Shown here: piece by piece, positions 45,336 to 53,078 of the stretch | Layout: each line of letters starts with the position of its first letter | How positions within the stretch are numbered: position 1 is the stretch's first letter | Assembly (NCBI GenBank): GCA_035530195.1 | Contig: DATKVG010000150.1 | Location: 1-53,078, forward strand | Length of the DNA: 53,078 nucleotides | Reading direction: 5' to 3' | From: JAPLKX01 sp035530195 | GTDB lineage: Bacteria > Hydrogenedentota > Hydrogenedentia > Hydrogenedentales > SLHB01 | Notes under the pieces: model-generated | The model's database searches: none | What the model was told of the DNA's origin: nothing | What the model saw: only the letters and a program-made list of their open reading frames with translations | Program-made: the position numbers and the translations under genes

Positions 45336-46736
45336 ATGGCATCGACACGGAAAACGTTCCTGAAGAGTACGGCGGCGGGAGTCCTGCTTGTGGCAGGTGG
45401 TTGCACCACGGCCGGGGTGCGGCGAACCAATGCTACAGACACGGAGAATTGGAGCGCCGAGAGTGTGGCACTGGGAGCGGGCGTAATGGAGACTAGTCCT
45501 CTTAGAAACCTTTTCCAACTGAAGTATGCCCGGTCAAGACGCTGCTCGAGTTGGGACCGAACCGGTGGCAACCGCGATTGGATAACGATCGGTCCGGGAG
45601 AAACCGCAGAATTGCTCCGCGTTTCGGGGCCGGGGTGCATCACGCACATCTACTGGACGATGATCGGCAACGACCCCCTCGATCTTCGCCGGGCCGTTCT
45701 GCGGATGTATTGGGATGGACAGGATGCGCCGAGCGTTGAAGTGCCTCTTGGCGACTTCTTCGGCGCGCCGAACTGTATTGTGCCCGTGTTCGCCAGTGAT
45801 CTGATCACCATCAATCCTGGGGGGATGGGGATCAGCTTTGGATTCAACTGTTATTTCCCGATGCCGTTTTCGGACGGTGCACGCATCATGATCGAAAATC
45901 AAGGCTCAATGACGCTGGGGGGACCCTTGAATGCGTTGTGGTACCACATCGAGTTCGAGGAATACGACAAGCCCCTTCCCGCCAACACAGGCCGGTTCCA
46001 TGCGCAGTGGCGACGCGAGTGCCTGACAGAGAGCGCGGACAAGGACGCGACCAACGTCCAACTTGCTTGGGATAAAGTCAATCTCACGGGTGACGATAAC
46101 TACGTCATACTGGATGCGGAAGGACACGGGCAGGTTGTGGGCCTGGTCCTGAACGTGGACAACGTGGCAGGGGGCTGGTGGGGAGAAGGCGATGACATGA
46201 TCTTCATCGACGGGGAAGCATTTCCGCCTCGATACCACGGAACGGGCACGGAGGAAATCTTCGGCGGGGGTGCGTCACCCAATCGGCCGTATTTCGGTCC
46301 CTATACGGGTTATTCGACCGTGCAGAATCCGGACTATGCCGGGAACACGGCTCAATACCGCTGGTACATTCATGACCCGATCCGTTTCCGGAAATCCATC
46401 AAATTCACGATCGAACACGGGCACGCCAATACGTTTGAGAATGACTATTCGAGTGTTGCCTACTGGTACCAGGCCTTGCCGGCCAAGCCGTTTCCGCCGT
46501 TGCCGCCCGTCAATGACCGCCTGCCACTCCCTTCGGCGCAGTACAGCGAGGCATGGGCCATTTTGCACAGCATCATAGCGGCGTGGTTTGATCCGGTGTC
46601 GCAGCTCTCTGAAGACACCAAGGAACGCATCCGTGTTGCCGGCCCGGCGGCGGGCGAGGCATTCTACACCGGCCAATGGGCAAAGGCCCTCGAACTCATG
46701 AAACCCCTGCGGGATGGCGTTGAGAGGAGGAAGTAA
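45336..46736 (+). CDS. GH172/DUF2961 lipoprotein
   Basis: This 466-aa protein starts with a Tat-like TRKTFLK motif, a hydrophobic core and the lipobox VAGGC, so it may be a Tat-exported lipoprotein. The body carries DUF2961 hallmarks: PGETAELLRVSGPGCITHIYW, LRMYWDGQDAPSVEVPLGDFFG, FNCYFPMPF and GTGTEEIFGGGASPN. DUF2961 is now glycoside hydrolase family GH172, whose members act on fructan- or arabinan-derived glycans. The substrate here is unknown. ATG 45336 follows AAGGAGG. The next gene encodes a polytopic membrane protein 269 bp later. Confidence 0.88.
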   Translation: MASTRKTFLKSTAAGVLLVAGGCTTAGVRRTNATDTENWSAESVALGAGVMETSPLRNLFQLKYARSRRCSSWDRTGGNRDWITIGPGETAELLRVSGPGCITHIYWTMIGNDPLDLRRAVLRMYWDGQDAPSVEVPLGDFFGAPNCIVPVFASDLITINPGGMGISFGFNCYFPMPFSDGARIMIENQGSMTLGGPLNALWYHIEFEEYDKPLPANTGRFHAQWRRECLTESADKDATNVQLAWDKVNLTGDDNYVILDAEGHGQVVGLVLNVDNVAGGWWGEGDDMIFIDGEAFPPRYHGTGTEEIFGGGASPNRPYFGPYTGYSTVQNPDYAGNTAQYRWYIHDPIRFRKSIKFTIEHGHANTFENDYSSVAYWYQALPAKPFPPLPPVNDRLPLPSAQYSEAWAILHSIIAAWFDPVSQLSEDTKERIRVAGPAAGEAFYTGQWAKALELMKPLRDGVERRK

Positions 46737-47005
46737 GAATATCAAACGGACACTGGCGGGGGCGGATTTTCATCATGCTTGTTCGGCGGACCCTGCCTGG
46801 CCCATGGATTATGCGGGATAGCGGTCATGACAAGTAAACCATCGCCCTACTGTACCATTTGGTATAACGAACAACGCGAGCGGCGTGGCAATCTCACAAT
46901 CGACTCAACCATCTGATTGGGTCCTGGTTTGACTGGGCCTCGTTCTTGCCGTAGATTCATCATGGTCCGGGCCGCATGCCTCATGCTGTTTAAGGGGGAC
47001 GACCG

Positions 47006-48613
47006 ATGATGACCATAGCGGATACTACACGGTATCAACGCCATCGTGCCGTGCGGGATCGAGATGGCGTGTGGGCGCTGCACAGCATCTGGCTACCCAT
47101 GCTCCTGTTCGGGAGCATGGGCGCGATGACCTGGGCTATCCGCGGGTCGAACGGCTGGGGCGGCATCGACGGCACCATCGTGCCCGGACTCACCTGGGGC
47201 CTACTCTGGTACTATTTGTGCCGCCGCAAAGGGATTGACGCGCGCGGTATCGTGCTGTGGCTGGGTATGGGAATCGCCATCGGCGGCGAACTGGGTTACG
47301 GGCAGTACACGGGCTGGATCCTGGGCAATTTCAGTTGCCGCGATGAAGTCCTGCCGCTTTCGCCCTGGGTCGGCTATGCTTGGTTCGTCATTTGCGGCAT
47401 CGGCTGGGGTGCGCCCGGCGGTATCCTGCTGGGCTGGGCGCTCAACTCGAGGGTATCGGTGGCCGCGTGGGTAATCCGCGCGGCCCTTATCGCGACGCTG
47501 CTGGCCTTCATTTTCAATCTCGGGGAATCAGCGTTCGGCTTTGGCGCGGTTGACGGCCTTGGCGCATGGATCATCCAGCACGGCCCTTGGCTTATCTTCC
47601 CCCACGCCGGCATGGGCATCTACGGCGGCGAGTTGGGCAAGCACCTCGGCCGCACAGTCTACACCAACACCCAGAACTTCGCCGTCCTCATCTGGTGGAT
47701 CGCGGCCATGGCCGTGGCCGCGATGCAGCGCGATCGCGCCACCCTGGTATCCGGCGCGGTAGTCGGCGGCGGATTCGGTATCGGCTTCGCAGTGAGCGCC
47801 CTGTGGTGTCTGGGCTACGGTTCTGCGCCCACTTATATCGACTGGTGGAAAATGTGGGAACTGCATGCAGGCCTCAACCTGGGCATACTCTACGTCATCG
47901 TGTTGACCTGGGCCATACGGAGTGTGGACAAGACCCACACGCCGGACGGGACGCCACACAGCCCTGCGGTTTCACCCCCAGTAGGCCAAGGTGTCATTAG
48001 CGGATTCCTGGCATTGGGTGGGTTCGTGCTGGTGTTCGGAGCGGGATACGAGTTCTTCTTCTGGACCGGCGTAAGCCTGGCCTTGTTCTATGTTGTCACC
48101 GTGTGCTTGGCGCGTGGATTCCCGGGCCAGACCCTCTCACCGGAAGACATCTCGCAGCGTCGCCGCGGCATGGCGCTTGCGTACAGCACCTTCTTGCTGG
48201 TGTTCCTGCTTCTGCACGGGGCCACCTCCCGGCTTGGTGTCCTCCTCGGAATGTACTCGACGGACGCGGTAAACCAGTACGAATGGCCGGCCGGCCGGGT
48301 CTGGCTCATGATGAGCGGTGGCACCGTGTTGCTGGTCACCACTCTGGTTTGCATCAGGAAGATACTTCGCCAACCGCGCATCCCCCTGTATCCGGATGCC
48401 GGCGCCGCCCGGCTACCGGCACGCATGGCGGACCTTTTCACTGCAACCGGCGTCATAGGCGCGATCTCTATTTGGCCGCAGAAGATTGGCGTCCTCTACG
48501 CCGTCTGTCTGAGCCTCACCGTCTTTGCCTTCACCCGCATCAATAATCGGCTGGACGACATCGACAGGGAAGGCGTCGTAACTGCTGCGAAAGGGATCCC
48601 TGACCGGATATAG
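47006..48613 (+). CDS. polytopic membrane protein of unknown function
   Basis: This 535-aa protein has about twelve to fourteen predicted transmembrane segments rich in Gly and Trp, for example MLLFGSMGAMTWAIRGSNGW, GIVPGLTWGLLWYYL and TFLLVFLLLHGATSRLGVLL. It lacks MFS or ABC motifs that I can see. Proteins of this look occur beside GH172 or other glycan genes in PVC and Bacteroidota genomes, but I cannot name a family. ATG 47006 follows GGGGGACG. A transport or glycan-modifying role is a guess from the context. Confidence 0.8.
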   Translation: MMTIADTTRYQRHRAVRDRDGVWALHSIWLPMLLFGSMGAMTWAIRGSNGWGGIDGTIVPGLTWGLLWYYLCRRKGIDARGIVLWLGMGIAIGGELGYGQYTGWILGNFSCRDEVLPLSPWVGYAWFVICGIGWGAPGGILLGWALNSRVSVAAWVIRAALIATLLAFIFNLGESAFGFGAVDGLGAWIIQHGPWLIFPHAGMGIYGGELGKHLGRTVYTNTQNFAVLIWWIAAMAVAAMQRDRATLVSGAVVGGGFGIGFAVSALWCLGYGSAPTYIDWWKMWELHAGLNLGILYVIVLTWAIRSVDKTHTPDGTPHSPAVSPPVGQGVISGFLALGGFVLVFGAGYEFFFWTGVSLALFYVVTVCLARGFPGQTLSPEDISQRRRGMALAYSTFLLVFLLLHGATSRLGVLLGMYSTDAVNQYEWPAGRVWLMMSGGTVLLVTTLVCIRKILRQPRIPLYPDAGAARLPARMADLFTATGVIGAISIWPQKIGVLYAVCLSLTVFAFTRINNRLDDIDREGVVTAAKGIPDRI

Positions 48614-48859
48614 GGTTAACCGACGGATTGGAGATCGGCCGAGGTCTAAGTTCACACGGTATCCATCGCAAAGCGCGCAACTCCTGCTGGGAGGACTTAC
48701 CCTCGTGGTCTGGGCAAGTGTTGTCTGGCGTCTCTTGGTCCGACGTTCGCTTGGCCGGTCTCATTGAAGGGGTCGGGGACCCACACCGCGATGCATCGCA
48801 TTACATGCCGCGAGCAAAAGACTGTCGGTGCGGCACGGGGGCGTTTCCCGCGGCGCATA

Positions 48860-49225
48860 TTATTTGTCGGCAGGCAACAGCTCGCGCACGACGTCCTCGA
48901 GTTCGCGCAACGACATCGGTTTCACCAGCACCCGGGCCACGTCGTTCAACGCCACCGGACTGGATTCGTTGGCGTAACCCGTCAGCACCACGATCGGCAC
49001 ATCCGGCTGGCTTCTGCGGATCAGCGGCAGCGCCTGCACCCCCGTCATCCGCGGCATTTCCAGATCAAGCGTGATCACGTCGTACGCGCCGCGGCTGCAC
49101 TTCTCCACCGCTTCCACGCCGTCCTGCGCCTCATCGGCATCGAAACCCCGGCATGAGAACCAGCGGTGAAACGCCGACCGCACGTTCGTGTCATCGTCGA
49201 CTATGAGTATCCTGGGCCGCAACAT
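48860..49225 (-). CDS. single-domain response regulator
   Basis: This 121-aa protein is one receiver domain with Asp10-Asp11-Asp12, phosphoacceptor Asp54 in VITLDLEMPRMTG, Thr in VLTGYAN and Lys in VLVKPMS. No output domain exists. It could receive phosphate from the hybrid kinase's HPt domain 10 kb away, although nothing in the sequence links them. The start is ATG 49225; no good ribosome-binding site precedes it, and the longer frame upstream lacks receiver features. Confidence 0.88.
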   Translation of the reverse strand: MLRPRILIVDDDTNVRSAFHRWFSCRGFDADEAQDGVEAVEKCSRGAYDVITLDLEMPRMTGVQALPLIRRSQPDVPIVVLTGYANESSPVALNDVARVLVKPMSLRELEDVVRELLPADK

Positions 49226-49522
49226 AAAGTTCAAACCACTATAGGCCTCCCCTACTGGGGCCAAATCCAAAACCAGTATTTTAAAGCAACGGACGCCGTC
49301 CATTCTACATCGGCCTTGCGCATGCTTGCGGTTCTGGAAAAGAGGGAACGCGAACAGGCCGTTGATTATCAAACCAACCCCGGTTGCGCGTAGTCTAGCT
49401 CTCTTCCCCAATCACTGCGTGATCCAATTATACTTTAAAAAGCTCTTGACATTCGCCGCCGCACCAGGATTTTTTTATTCCCCTCACAAGTGCTTGAAAT
49501 CAGGCCTGTTTAGGTCGGGAAT
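49226..49522. other. 300-base divergent gap
   Basis: This region lies between the divergent receiver and surE genes. It holds no supported gene. The surE promoter lies at its right end. Confidence 0.4.
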
Positions 49523-49551
49523 TTGATTAAACCGGGCCCATTATGTTATAT
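49523..49551 (+). promoter_or_regulatory. probable surE promoter
   Basis: TTGATT (49523-49528) is followed by TTATAT (49546-49551) after 17 bp, or TATATG after 18 bp. The ATG lies 36 bases later. Confidence 0.5.
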
Positions 49552-49587
49552 GTAAGTTTCATTTCTTTGCCCCCCAATGGATGAAAA

Positions 49588-50343
49588 ATGGCAAAACCGC
49601 AGATACTCATCACCAACGACGATGGCATCCAGGCCCCCGAAATCGCCATCCTCGCCGAAGCGCTCGGCGAGATCGGCGAAGTCTGGGTCTACGCCCCTGA
49701 CCGCCAGCAAAGCGCTGTCGGCCATGGGGTTTCGCTGCACCGTCCCCTGCGCGTCACCGAGTTCAAAGACCACTGGTTCATGGTCGACGGCACGCCGACC
49801 GATTGCGTGATGCTTGCGGTGCGCGACCTTTTGGGATCGCGGCCGCACCTGTGCGTGTCGGGCATCAACCCGGGCGCAAACCTTGGCGACGACGTCACGT
49901 ACTCCGGCACGGTCGCCGGCGCCTACGAGGGCATGCTGCTCGGGATCACCTCGTTTGCCATCTCGGATGTCAGCTACACGCCCCAGCACCCCGAGGCCGC
50001 CGCACGGTTTGCCGCAAAGTTGGCTGGTAACCTCCTCGAGCACGGCCTGCCCAAGAACACCATGCTCAACGTCAACGTCCCCGACGTGCCCTATGACCAC
50101 ATCGCCGGCGTCGCCATCACCCGAATGGGCTGCCGGAACTATCAGGACGAAATCGTCCGGAGGGTGGATCCGCGCGGAAACATCTACTACTGGATTGGCG
50201 GCGCCCGACCCAGCCATTTTGTCGAGCTTGGCACCGATTTCGAGGCCATCGACAATCAGCAAGTCAGCGTCACGCCACTCCACCGCGACATGACCAATCA
50301 CGCCGCGATCGAAAAACTCCGCGCCATGGAAATACGGCTGTGA
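49588..50343 (+). CDS. surE: 5'/3'-nucleotidase SurE
   Basis: This 251-aa survival protein SurE dephosphorylates nucleoside monophosphates in the cytoplasm. The metal site motif ILITNDDGIQAPE is at the N-terminus, VGHGVSLHRPLRV follows, and SGINPGANLGDDVTYSGTVAGA supplies the later ligands. Length is normal. ATG 49588 has a weak GGATGA upstream. It is followed 37 bp later by a DedA-family gene, and both are probably on one transcript with glmS beyond. Confidence 0.94.
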   Translation: MAKPQILITNDDGIQAPEIAILAEALGEIGEVWVYAPDRQQSAVGHGVSLHRPLRVTEFKDHWFMVDGTPTDCVMLAVRDLLGSRPHLCVSGINPGANLGDDVTYSGTVAGAYEGMLLGITSFAISDVSYTPQHPEAAARFAAKLAGNLLEHGLPKNTMLNVNVPDVPYDHIAGVAITRMGCRNYQDEIVRRVDPRGNIYYWIGGARPSHFVELGTDFEAIDNQQVSVTPLHRDMTNHAAIEKLRAMEIRL

Positions 50344-50380
50344 AAACCGAAGCTCTCGTATTCAAGAAGTTGCACTCGTA

Positions 50381-51010
50381 ATGGTTAACGAAGTCGTTCA
50401 GTGGATTGTCGCTACCGTCGGCCAATGGGGCTATGCCGGCATCGTCATCATGATGCTGCTCGAGAGCTCCTTCTTCCCGTTCCCGAGCGAAGTCGTCATG
50501 ATACCCGCCGGCTACCTGGCCCAAAAAGGCGAGATGAACCTCTTTCTGGCCATCGCCATGGGCATCCTGGGAAGCTGGCTGGGTGCCCTCCTCAACTACT
50601 ACCTCGCCGTCTTCCTCGGCAGGCCCTTTTTTCTGAAATACGGCAAGTACCTACTCATCAGCGAAGTCAAATTCCTCCGCGGCGAAGGGTTCTTCCGCCG
50701 CCACGGCGAGATCGGCACGTTCACCGGCAGGCTCATCCCCGTGGTCCGCCAGTACATCTCATTTCCCGCCGGCCTTGCCAGGATGAACCTCGCCCATTTC
50801 CTCTTTTTCACGGGACTCGGCGCCGGCATTTGGGTCACTATCCTCGCCTGCATCGGCTACGTCGCCGGGCAAAACGAGCAACTCATCCGCGACCACCTCC
50901 ACAATGCAACCATCTGGGTGGTGATGGCCAGCCTGGCTATCATTGCCATATACGTTTATTTCTATCGGAGAAAAACGCGCCGGGGCCGGAAGTCCGACCC
51001 CGCGCCCTAG
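50381..51010 (+). CDS. DedA/VTT-family membrane protein
   Basis: This 209-aa protein has four or five membrane segments. It shows the DedA signature ESSFFPFPSEVVM near residue 27 and GRLIPVVRQYISFPAG with the conserved Arg residues, then a basic C-terminal tail. DedA proteins are proposed lipid scramblases or undecaprenyl-phosphate flippases. The ATG at 50381 follows a region without a strong ribosome-binding site. glmS begins 74 bp later. Confidence 0.9.
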   Translation: MVNEVVQWIVATVGQWGYAGIVIMMLLESSFFPFPSEVVMIPAGYLAQKGEMNLFLAIAMGILGSWLGALLNYYLAVFLGRPFFLKYGKYLLISEVKFLRGEGFFRRHGEIGTFTGRLIPVVRQYISFPAGLARMNLAHFLFFTGLGAGIWVTILACIGYVAGQNEQLIRDHLHNATIWVVMASLAIIAIYVYFYRRKTRRGRKSDPAP

Positions 51011-51084
51011 CCCTAGTTAACCCGGGCGATGCCCGGTTTGGTCCCGGCACAGGTGTGTGCCGCATGGAAAGGAGTCGACGAGAA

Positions 51085-52920
51085 ATGTGTGGTATTGTCG
51101 GATATATCGGCAGTAAGAATGCGGTCGAAATCATTATGGCGGGGCTGCACCGCCTCGAGTATCGCGGGTACGATTCCGCCGGCGTCGCCGTCGTCAAGAA
51201 TGGCAGGCTTGATTGCGTAAAAAGCGTCGGCAAACTCGTCGTAATGGACGCCAAGCTGGCGACCACGAAGCTCGAGGGGCCGCTCGGCATCGGGCACACG
51301 CGCTGGGCCACACATGGCGTGCCCAGCGAAACCAATTCGCATCCCCATTTCGACGGGCCCATGGAAATCGCCGTCGTCCACAACGGCATCATCGAGAACT
51401 ACCAGGAACTCCGCGCCCAGTTGCAGGCCGAAGGCGTTACGTTTCGCAGCCAGACCGACACCGAAACCATCGCCCATCTCGTGCGCAAGTATTACAAGGG
51501 GGATCTTTTCGCGGCCGTCAAGCGCGCGCTCAAAGACGTCGAAGGCGCGTACGCGATCGGCGTGATCTGCAAGCACAACCCCGACCTGCTCGTCGCGGCC
51601 CGCCACGGCAGCCCACTTATCGTCGGGCTGGGCGACAACGAGGCGTTCATCGCCTCCGACGTGCCCGCCATCATGAAGTACACGCGCAAAGTCCTGTACA
51701 TCGACAACGGCCAGGTCTGCGAGATCAAGCGCGGGTCCTACAAGATCGAAGACGTCGACGGCAAACCCCAGCAACTCGAAGTCAAAACCGTCGATTGGGA
51801 CGATGCCGCCGCCGAGAAGGAAGGCTACCCCCACTTCATGCTCAAGGAAATCTGCCAGCAGGCTGACGTCATCCGCAACACGCTGCGCGGCAGGGTCCAC
51901 GAAGGCTCGGATGAAGTCCAACTGGCTGACATGAAGCTCGAGGCCCAGGAACTCAAAGACTGCAAGAAAATCGTCGTCGTTTCATGCGGCACCGCCTGGC
52001 ACGCGGGCATGGTGGGCAAGTACCTCATCGAGAAGTTCGCCAAGGTGCCGGTCGAAGTCGATATCGCTTCCGAATACCGTTACCGCGACCCGATCGTCTA
52101 TCCCAACACCATCGTGATCCCAGTCACCCAGTCCGGCGAGACCGCCGACACGCTCGAGGCCATCCGGATCGCCAAGCGCAAGGGCGCCAAAGTCATCTCG
52201 ATCGTCAACGTGGTTGGCTCGAGCATTGCCCGCGAGTCCCACGGTGTCATCTACACCCAGGCCGGGCCCGAGATCGGCGTCGCGTCCACCAAGGCGTATA
52301 CGTCGCAGATCACCGCGTTTTCGCTGTTCACCATTTACCTCGCGGAGATCCGCGGCGTCATGTCGAAGGACGAAGCCCGCAAAATGATCGCCTACCTCCG
52401 CGAAATCCCCGACAAAATCCAGTGGATACTCGACAACCACGAAACCGTCAAAAAGTGCGCCGCCGATCCCAAGTACCGCGACGCGCAAAGCGCCCTGTTC
52501 CTCGGAAGAAGCTACAATTTCCCCAGCGCGCTCGAGGGCGCGCTCAAACTCAAGGAAATCAGCTACATCCACGCCGAAGGTTACGGCGCCGGCGAAATGA
52601 AACACGGGCCGATCGCGCTGGTTACGCCCGAGTTGCCCGTGGTCTGCGCCGCACCGCAGAGCGCCGTCTACGACAAGATGGTATCGAATATCCAGGAAAT
52701 CCGGGCACGCAGCGGCATCGTCTTGTCCGTGGCTACGGTAGGCGACGAAGCCATCAAGAAGCATAGCGCCGACGTGATCTACGTCCCCGATTGTTACGAG
52801 CCATTCAGCCCGATCCTCGTGGCGGTCCCGCTCCAACTTTTGGCCTACTACATCGCCGTCAACCGCGGCTGCGACGTCGACCAGCCCAGGAATCTCGCCA
52901 AGAGCGTCACGGTCGAATAA
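51085..52920 (+). CDS. glmS: glutamine--fructose-6-phosphate aminotransferase
   Basis: This 611-aa enzyme makes glucosamine-6-phosphate for cell-wall and LPS synthesis. The N-terminal glutaminase domain starts MCGIVGYIGS, so Cys becomes the nucleophile after Met removal. It contains GHTRWATHGVPSETNSHPH and DTETIAHLV. Two SIS sugar-isomerase domains follow (VVSCGTAWHAG, PVTQSGETADTLEA, and FLGRSYNFPSALEGALKLKE). The end DQPRNLAKSVTVE is the family tail. ATG 51085 follows AAAGGAG. No ribozyme fold was found in the leader. Confidence 0.97.
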   Translation: MCGIVGYIGSKNAVEIIMAGLHRLEYRGYDSAGVAVVKNGRLDCVKSVGKLVVMDAKLATTKLEGPLGIGHTRWATHGVPSETNSHPHFDGPMEIAVVHNGIIENYQELRAQLQAEGVTFRSQTDTETIAHLVRKYYKGDLFAAVKRALKDVEGAYAIGVICKHNPDLLVAARHGSPLIVGLGDNEAFIASDVPAIMKYTRKVLYIDNGQVCEIKRGSYKIEDVDGKPQQLEVKTVDWDDAAAEKEGYPHFMLKEICQQADVIRNTLRGRVHEGSDEVQLADMKLEAQELKDCKKIVVVSCGTAWHAGMVGKYLIEKFAKVPVEVDIASEYRYRDPIVYPNTIVIPVTQSGETADTLEAIRIAKRKGAKVISIVNVVGSSIARESHGVIYTQAGPEIGVASTKAYTSQITAFSLFTIYLAEIRGVMSKDEARKMIAYLREIPDKIQWILDNHETVKKCAADPKYRDAQSALFLGRSYNFPSALEGALKLKEISYIHAEGYGAGEMKHGPIALVTPELPVVCAAPQSAVYDKMVSNIQEIRARSGIVLSVATVGDEAIKKHSADVIYVPDCYEPFSPILVAVPLQLLAYYIAVNRGCDVDQPRNLAKSVTVE

Positions 52921-52976
52921 GACAGTGCAAAGTTTATCAGTACGAAGTTGACGTTGAGAGGCGATAATTCACGTCT

Positions 52977-53078
52977 GGGACGCCCCCCGGCAGTTGTGGG
53001 GGGTGTCCCACTTTTGTTCTTTATGACAGGCCGCGGCTGGTGTCAAAATGGGGACACCCCCCACAACTGCCGGGGGCG
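52977..53078. repeat. REPIN-like paired palindrome, cut by the window end
   Basis: The left REP unit spans 52977-53009: GGGAC-g-CCCCCC pairs with GGGGGG-t-GTCCC around the loop GGCAGTTGT. A second unit, GGGGACACCCCCCACAACT and onwards from about 53050, is its inverted copy. It is cut at 53078. A spacer of about 26 bp separates the arms. This is the structure of a REPIN (two inverted REPs), which is usually moved by a RAYT transposase encoded elsewhere. Confidence 0.78.

Noticed and set aside
51011..51084. A glmS ribozyme in the leader of glmS
   Set aside because: The leader is only 74 bases and lacks the ribozyme core; only a small CCGGGC / GCCCGG hairpin is present.

Overview
The window is 53 kb of GC-rich (roughly 60%) bacterial chromosome with about 40 protein genes on both strands and no rRNA, tRNA or CRISPR that I can see. 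Several traits point to an uncultured PVC-type or Hydrogenedentota-like (NKB19) bacterium: pseudopilin-like proteins with an H-x-DG C-terminus, a GH172/DUF2961 lipoprotein, a PocR/AraC regulator, a zinc-ribbon coiled-coil protein, sigma-54, and many palindromic dispersed repeats. That affiliation is inference; there is no marker RNA gene to settle it.

Layout. 0-11.7 kb: glycogen debranching enzyme, a TPR protein, signal peptidase I, a rhomboid protease, a small TatA-like/J-domain protein, a zinc-ribbon coiled-coil protein and a large lipoprotein. These are followed on the minus strand by an ATGA-coupled operon (MBL hydrolase, PocR/AraC regulator, 54-aa Cys-rich protein), and then by rpoN. 12-18.6 kb: a five-gene operon with a multi-repeat carboxypeptidase-regulatory-like protein and two ABC ATPase/permease pairs. 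18.6-25.5 kb: an MFS transporter, a CorA-like transporter, two tandem pseudopilins each with its own promoter and terminator, a broken secreted gene and an exported RraA-like protein.

25.7-38.4 kb: rpsA, then a signalling block consisting of a two-receiver protein, PilZ-pseudoreceiver, HD-GYP and PilZ-pseudoreceiver. This block holds a decayed IS and a foldback element. RlmI-like methyltransferase, polyphosphate kinase and a soluble zinc-finger hybrid histidine kinase follow. 38.5-53 kb: a possible 39-aa gene in its own transcription unit, a SagB-type nitroreductase, ilvD, an ECF sigma factor, a CocE/NonD hydrolase, a GH172 protein with a polytopic membrane protein, a single-domain response regulator, surE, a DedA protein and glmS. 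The window ends inside a REPIN-like palindrome.

Main points of interest: (1) a TatA-like helix fused to a J domain next to a rhomboid protease; (2) a c-di-GMP module in which one HD-GYP enzyme lies between two PilZ proteins whose receivers lack the phospho-acceptor Asp; (3) three copies of an exactly 68-nt asymmetric hairpin repeat, one of which splits a gene; (4) several intergenic arrays with 7- or 9-nt periods and unrelated unit sequences; (5) a compact promoter, hairpin, small-ORF and terminator unit near 38.6-38.9 kb. Most of the remaining genes are ordinary housekeeping or transport functions.
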